DNA from: Gordius sp. MW1
Taxonomy: Eukaryota > Nematomorpha > Gordioida > Gordea > Gordiidae
Direction of reading: 5' to 3'
NCBI GenBank assembly: GCA_964036665.1
Contig: OZ038530.1
Span: 2,418,001-2,482,000, forward strand
Length of the DNA stretch: 64,000 nucleotides
In this document: positions 38,046 to 50,989 of the stretch, piece by piece
Numbering within the stretch: the first letter of the stretch is position 1
Layout: each line of letters starts with the position of its first letter
Notes under the pieces: model-generated
What the model was told of the DNA's origin: nothing
Seen by the model: only the letters and a program-made list of their open reading frames with translations
The model's database searches: none
Position numbers and translations under genes: made by a program

Positions 38046-38904
38046 GTGAAAGAGCATGAAAAAATATATAAAAGTAAGCCAATTTGAGAATCCTATTATC
38101 CTCGATTGACTTCCGCAAAGAGGTTTTAAGCTGCGAGAACTATCATTTTGACAAAAGACAACGTTTTATTGTTGCGATTAGTTTGTTGTATCGCAACGTG
38201 AGTGCTTAATTTTTGAAAACTGCTCTATGCGATCATGATTTCAAAGTAATAGTTTTTAGATTCTGATAAATTTTTACTTGGGATCATAGAAACCACGTCT
38301 GAAAACGACAACTTTCATCGGATGAATACGGTTCAAAGAAAAATATGTGAAAAATTTTGAGGTAAAAATATTTATTTTTTTCGATTCTATGTGAAAGAGC
38401 ATGAAAAAATATATAAAAGTAAGCCAATTTGAGAATCCTATTATCCTCGATTGACTTCCGCAAAGAGGTTTTAAGCTGCGAGAACTATCATTTTGACAAA
38501 AGACAACGTTTTATTGTTGCGATTAGTTTGTTGTATCGCAACGTGAGTGCTTAATTTTTGAAAACTGCTCTATGCGATCATGATTTCAAAGTAATAGTTT
38601 TTAGATTCTGATAAATTTTTACTTGGGATCATAGAAACCAGGTCTGAAAACGACAACTTTCATCGGATGAATACGGTTCAAAGAAAAATATGTGAAAAAT
38701 TTTGAGGTAAAAATATTTATTTTTTTCGATTCTATGTGAAAGAGCATGAAAAAATATATAAAAGTAAGCCAATTTGAGAATCCTATTATCCTCGATTGAC
38801 TTCCGCAAAGAGGTTTTAAGCTGCGAGAACTATCATTTTGACAAAAGACAACGTTTTATTGTTGCGATTAGTTTGTTGTATCGCAACGTGAGTGCTTAAT
38901 TTTT
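37870..38904 (+). repeat. Three consecutive near-identical 345-bp monomers
   Basis: Units start at 37870, 38215 and 38560 (GAAAACTGCTCTATGCG), exactly 345 bp each. All carry GGGATCATAG, GAATACGG and GAGCATGAAA. The first differs by AGACAAGG upstream, the last by CCAGGTCTG near 38639. Here the homogenised unit is a single monomer and not a multi-monomer block, which points to a very local, recent amplification. Confidence 0.85.
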
Positions 38905-40686
38905 GAAAATGGCTCTATGCAATCATGATTTCAAAGTAATAGTTTTCAGATTCTGATAAATTCTTACTTGGGATCATAGAAACCACGTCTGAAAACGACA
39001 ACTTTCATCGGATGAATACGGTTCAAAGAAAAATATGTGAAAAATTTTGGGGTAAAAATATTTATTTTTTTCGATTCTATGTGGAAAGCATAAAAAAATA
39101 TATAAAAGTAAGCCAATTTGAGAATCCTATCATCCTCGATTGACTTCCGCAAAGAGGTTTTAAGCTGCGAGAACTATCATTTTGACAAAAGACAACGTTT
39201 TATTGTTGCGATTAGTTTGTTGTATCGCAACGTGAGTGCTTAATTTTTGAAAATGGCTCTATGCAATCATGATTTCAAAGTAATAGTTTTCAGATTCTGA
39301 TAAATTTTTACTTTTTATCATCGAAACCACGTCTGAAAACGACAACTTTCATCGGATGCATACGGTTGAAAGAAAAATATGTGAAAAATTTTGAGGTAGA
39401 AATATTTATTTTTTTCGATTCTATGTGAAAGAACGTAAAAAAATATATAAAAGTAAGCCAATTTGAGAATCCTATTATCCTCGATTGACTTCCGCAAAGA
39501 GGTTTTAAGCTGCGAGAACTATCATTTTGACAAAAGACAAGGTTTTATTGTTGCGATTAGTTTGTTGTATCGCAACGTGAGTGCTTAATTTTTGAAAACT
39601 GCTCTATGCGATCATGATTTCAAAGTAATAGTTTTTAGATTCTGATAAATTTTTACTTGGGATCATAGAAACCACGTCTGAAAACGACAACTTTCATCGG
39701 ATGAATACGGTTCAAAGAAAAATATGTGAAAAATTTTGAGGTAAAAATATTTATTTTTTTCGATTCTATGTGAAAGAGCATGAAAAAATATATAAAAGTA
39801 AGCCAATTTGAGAATCCTATTATCCTCGATTGACTTCCGCAAAGAGGTTTTAAGCTGCGAGAACTATCATTTTGACAAAAGACAACTTTTTATTGTTGCG
39901 ATTAGTTTGTTGTATCGCAACGTGAGTGCTTAATTTTTGAAAATGGCTCTATGCAATCATGATTTCAAAGTAATAGTTTTCAGATTCTGATAAATTTTTA
40001 CTTGGGATCATAGAAACCACGTCTGAAAACGACAACTTTCATCGGATGAATACGGTTCAAAGAAAAATATGTGAAAAATTTTGGGGTAAAAATATTTATT
40101 TTTTTCGATTCTATGTGGAAAGCATAAAAAAATATATAAAAGTAAGCCAATTTGAGAATCCTATTATCCTCGATTGACTTCCGCAAAGAGGTTTTAAGCT
40201 GCGAGAACTATCATTTTGACAAAAGACAACGTTTTATTGTTGCGATTAGTTTGTTGTATCGCAACGTGAGTGCTTAATTTTTGAAAATGGCTCTATGCAA
40301 TCATGATTTCAAAGTAATAGTTTTCAGATTCTGATAAATTTTTACTTTTTATCATCGAAACCACGTCTGAAAACGACAACTTTCATCGGATGAATGCGGT
40401 TCAAAGAAAAATATGTGAAAAACTTTGAGGTAAAAATATTTATTTTTTTCGATTCTATGTGAAAGAGCGTAAAAAAATATATAAAAGTCAGCCAATTTGA
40501 GAATCCTATTATCCTCGATTGACTTCCGCAAAGAGGTTTTAAGCTGCGAGAACTATCATTTTGACAAAAGACAACGTTTTATTGTTGCGATTAGTTTGTT
40601 GTATCGCAACGTGAGTGCTTAATTTTTGAAAATGGCTCTATGCAATCATGATTTCAAAGTAATAGTTTTCAGATTCTTATAAATTC

Positions 40687-43600
40687 TTACTTGGGATCAT
40701 AGAAACCACGTCTGAAAACGACAACTTTCATCGGATGAATACGGTTCAAAGAAAAATATGTGAAAAATTTTGGGGTAAAAATATTTATTTTTTTCGATTC
40801 TATGTGGAAAGCATAAAAAAATATATAAAAGTAAGCCAATTTGAGAATCCTATCATCCTCGATTGACTTCCGCAAAGAGGTTTTAAGCTGCGAGAACTAT
40901 CATTTTGACAAAAGACAACGTTTTATTGTTGCGATTAGTTTGTTTTATCGCAACGTAAGTGCTTAATTTTTGAAAATGGCTCTATGCAATCATGATTTCA
41001 AAGTAATAGTTTTCAGATTCTGATAAATTTTTACTTTTTATCATCGAAACCACGTCTGAAAACGACAACTTTCATCGGATGAATGCGGTTCAAAGAAAAA
41101 TATGTGAAAAATTTTAGGTAAAAATATTTATTTTTTTCGATTCTATGTGTAAGAGCGTAAAAAAATATATAAAAGTAAGCCAATTTGAGAATCCTATTAT
41201 CCTCGATTGACTTCCGCAAAGAGGTTTTAAGCTGCGAGAACTATCATTTTGACAAAATGCAACGTTTTATTGTTGCGATTAGTTTGTTGTATCGCAACGT
41301 GAGTGCTTAATTTTTCAAAAATGCACTATGCGATCATGATTTCAAAGTAATAGTTTTCTGATTCTGATAAACTTTTACTTTTTATCATCGAAACCACGTC
41401 TGAAAACGACAACTTTCATCGGATGCATACGGTTGAAAGAAAAATATGTGAAAAATTTTGAGGTAGAAATATTTATTTTTTTCGATTCTATGTGAAAGAA
41501 CGTAAAAAAATATATAAAAGTAAGCCAATTTGAGAATCCTATTATCCTCGATTGACTTCCGCAAAGAGGTTTTAAGCTGCGAGAACTATCATTTTGACAA
41601 AAGACAAGGTTTTATTGTTGCGATTAGTTTGTTGTATCGCAACGTGAGTGCTTAATTTTTGAAAACTGCTCTATGCGATCATGATTTCAAAGTAATAGTT
41701 TTTAGATTCTGATAAATTTTTACTTGGGATCATAGAAACCACGTCTGAAAACGACAACTTTCATCGGATGAATACGGTTCAAAGAAAAATATGTGAAAAA
41801 TTTTGAGGTAAAAATATTTATTTTTTTCGATTCTATGTGAAAGAGCATGAAAAAATATATAAAAGTAAGCCAATTTGAGAATCCTATTATCCTCGATTGA
41901 CTTCCGCAAAGAGGTTTTAAGCTGCGAGAACTATCATTTTGACAAAAGACAACTTTTTATTGTTGCGATTAGTTTGTTGTATCGCAACGTGAGTGCTTAA
42001 TTTTTGAAAATGGCTCTATGCAATCATGATTTCAAAGTAATAGTTTTCAGATTCTGATAAATTTTTACTTGGGATCATAGAAACCACGTCTGAAAACGAC
42101 AACTTTCATCGGATGAATACGGTTCAAAGAAAAATATGTGAAAAATTTTGGGGTAAAAATATTTATTTTTTTCGATTCTATGTGGAAAGCATAAAAAAAT
42201 ATATAAAAGTAAGCCAATTTGAGAATCCTATTATCCTGGATTGACTTCCGCAAAGAGGTTTTAAGCTGCGAGAACTATCATTTTGACAAAAGACAACGTT
42301 TTATTGTTGCGATTAGTTTGTTGTATCGCAACGTGAGTGCTTAATTTTTGAAAATGGCTCTATGCAATCATGATTTCAAAGTAATAGTTTTCAGATTCTG
42401 ATAAATTTTTACTTTTTATCATCGAAACCACGTCTGAAAACGACAACTTTCATCGGATGAATGCGGTTCAAAGAAAAATATGTGAAAAACTTTGAGGTAA
42501 AAATATTTATTTTTTTCGATTCTATGTGAAAGAGCGTAAAAAAATATATAAAAGTAAGCCAATTTGAGAATCCTATTATCCTCGATTGACTTCCGCAAAG
42601 AGGTTTTAAGCTGCGAGAACTATCATTTTGACAAAATGCAACGTTTTATTGTTGCGATTAGTTTGTTGTATCGCAACGTGAGTGCTTAACTTTTGAAAAA
42701 TGCACTATGCGATCATGATTTCAAAGTAATAGTTTTCTGATTCTGAGAAATTTTTACTTTTTATCATCGAAACCACGTCTGAAAACGACAACTTTCATCG
42801 GATGCATACGGTTGAAAGAAAAATATGTGAAAATTTTGAGGTAAAAATATTTATTTTTTTCGATTCTATGTGAAAGAACGTAAAAAAATATATAAAAGTA
42901 AGCCAATTTGAGAATCCTATTATCCTCGATTGACTTCCGCAAAGAGGTTTTAAGCGCGAGAACTATCATTTTGACAAAAGACAAGGTTTTATTGTTGCGA
43001 TTAGTTTGTTGTATCGCAACGTGAGTGCTTAATTTTTGAAAACTGCTCTATGCGATCATGATTTCAAAGTAATAGTTTTTAGATTCTGATAAACTTTTAC
43101 TTGGGATCATAGAAACCACGTCTGAAAACGACAACTTTCATCGGATGAATACGGTTCAAAGAAAAATATGTGAAAAATTTTGAGGTAAAAATATTTATTT
43201 TTTTCGATTTTATGTGAAAGAGCATGAAAAAATATATAAAAGTAAGCCAATTTGAGAATCCTATTATCCTCGATTGACTTCCGCAAAGAGGTTTTAAGCT
43301 GCGAGAACAATCATTTTGACAAAAGACAACGTTTTATTGTTGCGATTAGTTTGTTGTATCGCAACGTGAGTGCTTAATTTTTGAAAATGGCTCTATGCAA
43401 TCATGATTTCAAAGTAATAGTTTTCAGATTCTGATAAATTCTTACTTGGGATCATAGAAACCACGTCTGAAAACGACAACTTTCATCGGATGAATACGGT
43501 TCAAAGAAAAATATGTGAAAAATTTTGGGGTAAAAATATTTATTTTTTTCGATTCTATGTGGAAAGCATAAAAAAATATATAAAAGTAAGCCAATTTGAG

Positions 43601-46189
43601 AATCCTATCATCCTCGATTGACTTCCGCAAAGAGGTTTTAAGCTGCGAGAACTATCATTTTGACAAAAGACAACGTTTTATTGTTGCGATTAGTTTGTTG
43701 TATCGCAACGTGAGTGCTTAATTTATGAAAATGGCTCTATGCAATCATGATTTCAAAGTAATAGTTTTCAGATTCTGATAAATTTTTACTTTTTATCATC
43801 GAAACCACGTCTGAAAACGACAACTTTCATCGGATGAATGCGGTTCAAAGAAAAATATGTGAAAAATTTTGAGGTAAAAATATTTATTTTTTTCGATTCT
43901 ATGTGTAAGAGCGTAAAAAAATATATAAAAGTAAGCCAATTTGAGAATCCTATTATCCTCGATTGACTTCCGCAAAGAGGTTTTAAGCTGCGAGAACTAT
44001 CATTTTGACAAAATGCAACGTTTTATTGTTGCGATTAGTTTGTTGTATCGCAACGTGAGTGCTTAATTTTTCAAAAATGCACTATGCGATCATGATTTCA
44101 AAGTAATAGTTTTCTGATTCTGATAAACTTTTACTTTTTATCATCGAAACCACGTCTGAAAACGACAACTTTCATCGGATGCATACGGTTGAAAGAAAAA
44201 TATGTGAAAAATTTTGAGGTAGAAATATTTATTTTTTTCGATTCTATGTGAAAGAACGTAAAAAAATATATAAAAGTAAGCCAATTTGAGAATCCTATTA
44301 TCCTCGATTGACTTCCGCAAAGAGGTTTTAAGCTGCGAGAACTATCATTTTGACAAAAGACAAGGTTTTATTGTTGCGATTAGTTTGTTGTATCGCAACG
44401 TGAGTGCTTAATTTTTGAAAACTGCTCTATGCGATCATGATTTCAAAGTAATAGTTTTTAGATTCTGATAAATTTTTACTTGGGATCATAGAAACCACGT
44501 CTGAAAACGACAACTTTCATCGGATGAATACGGTTCAAAGAAAAATATGTGAAAAATTTTGAGGTAAAAATATTTATTTTTTTCGATTCTATGTGAAAGA
44601 GCATGAAAAAATATATAAAAGTAAGCCAATTTGAGAATCCTATTATCCTCGATTGACTTCCGCAAAGAGGTTTTAAGCTGCGAGAACTATCATTTTGACA
44701 AAAGACAACTTTTTATTGTTGCGATTAGTTTGTTGTATCGCAACGTGAGTGCTTAATTTTTGAAAATGGCTCTATGCAATCATGATTTCAAAGTAATAGT
44801 TTTCGGATTCTGATAAATTTTTACTTGGGATCATAGAAACCACGTCTGAAAACGACAACTTTCATCGGATGAATACGGTTCAAAGAAAAATATGTGAAAA
44901 ATTTTGGGGTAAAAATATTTATTTTTTTCGATTCTATGTGGAAAGCATAAAAAAATATATAAAAGTAAGCCAATTTGAGAATCCTATTATCCTCGATTGA
45001 CTTCCGCAAAGAGGTTTTAAGCTGCGAGAACTATCATTTTGACAAAAGACAACGTTTTATTGTTGCGATTAGTTTGTTGTATCGCAACGTGAGTGCTTAA
45101 TTTTTGAAAATGGCTCTATGCAATCATGATTTCAAAGTAATAGTTTTCAGATTCTGATAAATTTTTACTTTTTATCATCGAAACCACGTCTGAAAACGAC
45201 AACTTTCATCGGATGAATGCGGTTCAAAGAAAAATATGTGAAAAATTTTGAGGTAAAAATATTTATTTTTTTCGATTCTATGTGAAAGAGCGTAATAAAA
45301 TATATAAAAGTAAGCCAATTTGAGAATCCTATTATCCTCGATTGACTTCCGCAAAGAGGTTTTGAGCTGCGAGAACTATCATTTTGACAAAATGCAACGT
45401 TTTATTGTTGCGATTAGTTTGTTGTATCGCAACGTGAGTGCTTAATTTTTCAAAAATGCACTATGCGATCATGATTTCAAAGTAATAGTTTTCTGATTCT
45501 GAGAAATTTTTACTTTTTATCATCGAAACCACGTCTGAAAACGACAACTTTCATCGGATGCATACGGTTGAAAGAAAAATATGTGAAAAATTTTGAGGTA
45601 GAAATATTTATTTTTTTCGATTCTATGTGAAAGAACGTAAAAAAATATATAAAAGTAAGCCAATTTGAGAATCCTATTATCCTCGATTGACTTCCGCAAA
45701 GAGGTTTTAAGCTGCGAGAACTACCATTTTGACACAAGACAAGGTTTTATTGTTGCGATTAGTTTGTTGTATCGCAACGTGAGTGCTTAATTTTTGAAAA
45801 CTGCTCTATGCGATCATGATTTCAAAGTAATAGTTTTTAGATTCTGATAAATTTTTACTTGGGATCATAGAAACCACGTCTGAAAACGACAACTTAATAC
45901 GGTTCAAAGAAAAATATGTGAAAAATTTTGAGGTAAAAATATTTATTTTTTTCGATTCTATGTGAAAGAGCATGAAAAAATATATAAAAGTAAGCCAATT
46001 TGAGAATCCTATTATCCTCGATTGACTTCCGCAAAGAGGTTTTAAGCTGCGAGAACTATCATTTTGACAAAAGACAACGTTTTATTGTTGCGATTAGTTT
46101 GTTGTATCGCAACGTGAGTGCTTAATTTTTGAAAATGGCTCTATGCAATCATGATTTCAAAGTAATAGTTTTCAGATTCTGATAAATTT
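40687..46189 (+). repeat. Four-monomer higher-order repeat of about 1378 bp, four copies
   Basis: Units start at 40687, 42065, 43442 and 44821, and the next begins at 46190. Each has the order: GGGG/GTGGAAAGC monomer; GAATGCGG with GCGTAAA or GCGTAATAAA; GCATACGG, mostly with GTAGAAAT, AACGT and AGACAAGG; GAATACGG with GAGCATGAAA. Alternate units are more alike (CCTATCATCC and GTGTAAGAG at 40687 and 43442), so an eight-monomer period of about 2755 bp is laid over the four-monomer one. The fourth unit is 10 bp short because of a deletion at 45895. Confidence 0.8.
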
Positions 46190-49100
46190 TTACTTGGGAT
46201 CATAGAAACCACGTCTGAAAACGACAACTTTCATCGGATGAATACGGTTAAAAGAAAAATATGTGAAAAATTTTGAGGTAAAAATATTTATTTTTTCGAT
46301 TCTATGTGAAAGAGCATAAAAAAATATATAAAAGTAAGCCAATTTGAGAATCCTATTATCCTCGATTGACTTCCGCAAAGAGGTTTTAAGCTGCGAGAAC
46401 TATCATTTTGACAAAAGACAACGTTTTATTGTTGCGATTAGTTTGTTGTATCGCAACGTGAGTGCTTAATTTTTGAAAATGGCTCTATGCTATCATGATT
46501 TCAAAGTAATAGTTTTCAGATTCTGATAAATTTTTACTTTTTATCATCGAAACCACGTCTGAAAACGACAACTTTCATCGGATGAATACGGTTCAAAGAA
46601 AAATATGTGAAAAATTTTGAGGTAAAAATATTTATTTTTTTCGATTCTATGTGAAAGAGCATGAAAAAATATATAAGAGTAAGCCAATTTGAGAATCCTA
46701 TTATCCTCGATTGACTTCCGCAAAGAGGTTTTAAGCTGCGAGAACTATCATTTTGACAAAAGACAACTTTTTATTGTTGCGATTAGTTTGTTGTATCGCA
46801 ACGTGAGTGCTTAATTTTTGAAAATGGCTCTCTGCAATCATGATTTCAAAGTAATAGTTTTCAGATTCTGATAAATTTTTACTTGGGATCATAGAAACCA
46901 CGTCTGAAAACGACAACTTTCATCGGATGAATACGGTTCAAAGAAAAATATGTGAAAAATTTTGAGGTAAAAATATTTATTTTTTTCGATTCTATGTGAA
47001 AGAGCATGAAAAAATATATAAAAGTAAGCCAATTTGAGAATCCTATTATCCTCGATTGACTTCCGCAAAGAGGTTTTAAGCTGCGAGAACTATCATTTTG
47101 ACAAAAGACAACTTTTTATTGTTGCGATTAGTTTGTTGTATCGCAACGTGAGTGCTTAATTTTTGAAAATGGCTCTATGCAATCATGATTTCAAAGTAAT
47201 AGTTTTCGGATTCTGATAAATTTTTACTTGGGATCATAGAAACCACGTCTGAAAACGACAACTTTCATCGGATGAATACGGTTCAAAGAAAAATATGTGA
47301 AAAATTTTGGGGTAAAAATATTTATTTTTTTCGATTCTATGTGGAAAGCATAAAAAAATATATAAAAGTAAGCCAATTTGAGAATCCTATTATCCTCGAT
47401 TGACTTCCGCAAAGAGGTTTTAAGCTGCGAGAACTATCATTTTGACAAAAGACAACGTTTTATTGTTGCGATTAGTTTGTTGTATCGCAACGTGAGTGCT
47501 TAATTTTTGAAAATGGCTCTATGCAATCATGATTTCAAAGTAATAGTTTTCAGATTCTGATAAATTTTTACTTTTTATCATCGAAACCACGTCTGAAAAC
47601 GACAACTTTCATCGGATGAATGCGGTTCAAAGAAAAATATGTGAAAAATTTTGAGGTAAAAATATTTATTTTTTTCGATTCTATGTGAAAGAGCGTAATA
47701 AAATATATAAAAGTAAGCCAATTTTAGAATCCTATTATCCTCGATTGACTTCCGCAAAGAGGTTTTGAGCTGCGAGAACTATCATTTTGACAAAATGCAA
47801 CGTTTTATTGTTGCGATTAGTTTGTTGTATCGCAACGTGAGTGCTTAATTTTTCAAAAATGCACTATGCGATCATGATTTCAAAGTAATAGTTTTCTGAT
47901 TCTGAGAAATTTTTACTTTTTATCATCGAAACCACGTCTGAAAACGACAACTTTCATCGGATGCATACGGTTGAAAGAAAAATATGTGAAAAATTTTGAG
48001 GTAGAAATATTTATTTTTTTCGATTCTATGTGAAAGAACGTAAAAAAATATATAAAAGTAAGCCAATTTGAGAATCCTATTATCCTCGATTGACTTCCGC
48101 AAAGAGGTTTTAAGCTGCGAGAACTACCATTTTGACACAAGACAAGGTTTTATTGTTGCGATTAGTTTGTTGTATCGCAACGTGAGTGCTTAATTTTTGA
48201 AAACTGCTCTATGCGATCATGATTTCAAAGTAATAGTTTTTAGATTCTGATAAATTTTTACTTGGGATCATAGAAACCACGTCTGAAAACGACAACTTAA
48301 TACGGTTCAAAGAAAAATATGTGAAAAATTTTGAGGTAAAAATATTTATTTTTTTCGATTCTATGTGAAAGAGCATGAAAAAATATATAAAAGTAAGCCA
48401 ATTTGAGAATCCTATTATCCTCGATTGACTTCCGCAAAGAGGTTTTAAGCTGCGAGAACTATCATTTTGACAAAAGACAACGTTTTATTGTTGCGATTAG
48501 TTTGTTGTATCGCAACGTGAGTGCTTAATTTTTGAAAATGGCTCTATGCAATCATGATTTCAAAGTAATAGTTTTCAGATTCTGATAAATTTTTACTTGG
48601 GATCATAGAAACCACGTCTGAAAACGACAACTTTCATCGGATGAATACGGTTAAAAGAAAAATATGTGAAAAATTTTGAGGTAAAAATATTTATTTTTTC
48701 GATTCTATGTGAAAGAGCATAAAAAAATATATAAAAGTAAGCCAATTTGAGAATCCTATTATCCTCGATTGACTTCCGCAAAGAGGTTTTAAGCTGCGAG
48801 AACTATCATTTTGACAAAAGACAACGTTTTATTGTTGCGATTAGTTTGTTGTATCGCAACGTGAGTGCTTAATTTTTCAAAATGGCTCTATGCTATCATG
48901 ATTTCAAAGTAATAGTTTTCAGATTCTGATAAATTTTTACTTTTTATCATCGAAACCACGTCTGAAAACGACAACTTTCATCGGATGAATACGGTTCAAA
49001 GAAAAATATGTGAAAAATTTTGAGGTAAAAATATTTATTTTTTTCGATTCTATGTGAAAGAGCATGAAAAAATATATAAGAGTAAGCCAATTTGAGAATC

Positions 49101-49269
49101 CTATTATCCTCGATTGACTTCCGCAAAGAGGTTTTAAGCTGCGAGAACTATCATTTTGACAAAAGACAACTTTTTATTGTTGCGATTAGTTTGTTGTATC
49201 GCAACGTGAGTGCTTAATTTTTGAAAATGGCTCTCTGCAATCATGATTTCAAAGTAATAGTTTTCAGAT
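44464..49269 (+). repeat. Seven-monomer tandem duplication, 2403-bp unit
   Basis: About 44464-46866 is repeated at 46867-49269. Shared rare variants: CGGATTCTG (about 44804 and 47207), GCGTAATAAAA (about 45291 and 47694), TTTTGAGCTGCG (about 45360 and 47763), ACCATTTTGACACAAG (about 45723 and 48126), a 10-bp deletion in GACAACTT|AATACGG (after 45895 and 48298), GGTTAAAAG (about 46247 and 48650) and GGCTCTCTGC (about 46826 and 49229). I noticed two point differences (about 45322/47725 and 46477/48880). Confidence 0.88.
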
Positions 49270-50989
49270 TCTGATAAATTTTTACTTGGGATCATAGAAA
49301 CCACGTCTGAAAACGACAACTTTCATCGGATGAATACGGTTCAAAGAAAAATATGTGAAAAATTTTGGGGTAAAAATATTTATTTTTTTCGATTCTATGT
49401 GGAAAGCATAAAAAAATATATAAAAGTAAGCCAATTTGAGAATCCTATTATCCTCGATTGACTTCCGCAAAGAGGTTTTAAGCTGCGAGAACTATCATTT
49501 TGACAAAAGACAACGTTTTATTGTTGCGATTAGTTTGTTGTATCGCAACGTGAGTGCTTAATTTTTGAAAATGGCTCTATGCAATCATGATTTCAAAGTA
49601 ATAGTTTTCAGATTCTGATAAATTTTTACTTTTTATCATCGAAACCACGTCTGAAAACGACAACTTTCATCGGATGAATGCGGTTCAAAGAAAAATATGT
49701 GAAAAATTTTGAGGTAAAAATATTTATTTTTTTCGATTCTATGTGAAAGAGCGTAATAAAATATATAAAAGTAAGCCAATTTGAGAATCCTATTATCCTC
49801 GATTGACTTCCGCAAAGAGGTTTTAAGCTGCGAGAACTATCATTTTGACAAAATGCAACGTTTTATTGTTGCGATTAGTTTGTTGTATCGCAACGTGAGT
49901 GCTTAATTTTTCAAAAATGCACTATGCGATCATGATTTCAAAGTAATAGTTTTCTGATTCTGTGAAATTTTTACTTTTTATCATCGAAACCACGTCTGAA
50001 AACGACAACTTTCATCGGATGCATACGGTTGAAAGAAAAATATGTGAAAAATTTTGAGGTAGAAATATTTATTTTTTTCGATTCTATGTGAAAGAACGTA
50101 AAAAAATATATAAAAGTAAGCCAATTTGAGAATCCTATTATCCTCGATTGACTTCCGCAAAGAGGTTTTAAGCTGCGAGAACTACCATTTTGACAAAAGA
50201 CAAGGTTTTATTGTTGCGATTAGTTTGTTGTATCGCAACGTGAGTACTTAATTTTTGAAAACTGCTCTATGCGATCATGATTTCAAAGTAATAGTTTTTA
50301 GATTCTGATAAATTTTTACTTGGGATCATAGAAACCACGTCTGAAAACGACAACTTTCATCGGATGAATACGGTTCAAAGAAAAATATGTGAAAAATTTT
50401 GAGCTAAAAATATTTATTTTTTTCGATTCTATGTGAAAGAGCATGAAAAAATATATAAAAGTAAGCCAATTTGAGAATCCTATTATCCTCGATTGACTTC
50501 CGCAAAGAGGTTTTAAGCTGCGAGAACTATCATTTTGACAAAAGACAACGTTTTATTGTTGCGATTAGTTTGTTGTATCGCAACGTGAGTGCTTAATTTT
50601 TGAAAATGGCTCTATGCTATCATGATTTCAAAGTAATAGTTTTCAGATTCTGATAAATTTTTACTTTTTATCATCGAAACCACGTCTGAAAACGACAACT
50701 TTCATCGGATGAATACGGTTCAAAGAAAAATATGTGAAAAATTTTAAGGTAAAAATATTTATTTTTTTCGATTCTATGTGAAAGAGCGTAAAAAAATATA
50801 TAAAAGTAAGCCAATTTGAGAATCCTATTATCCTCGATTGACTTCCGCAAAGAGGTTTTAAGCTGCGAGAACTATCATTTTGACAAAAGACAACGTTTTA
50901 TTGTTGCGATTAGTTTGTTGTATCGCAACGTGAGTACTTAATTTTTGAAAACTGCTCTATGCGATCATGATTTCAAAGTAATAGTTTTT

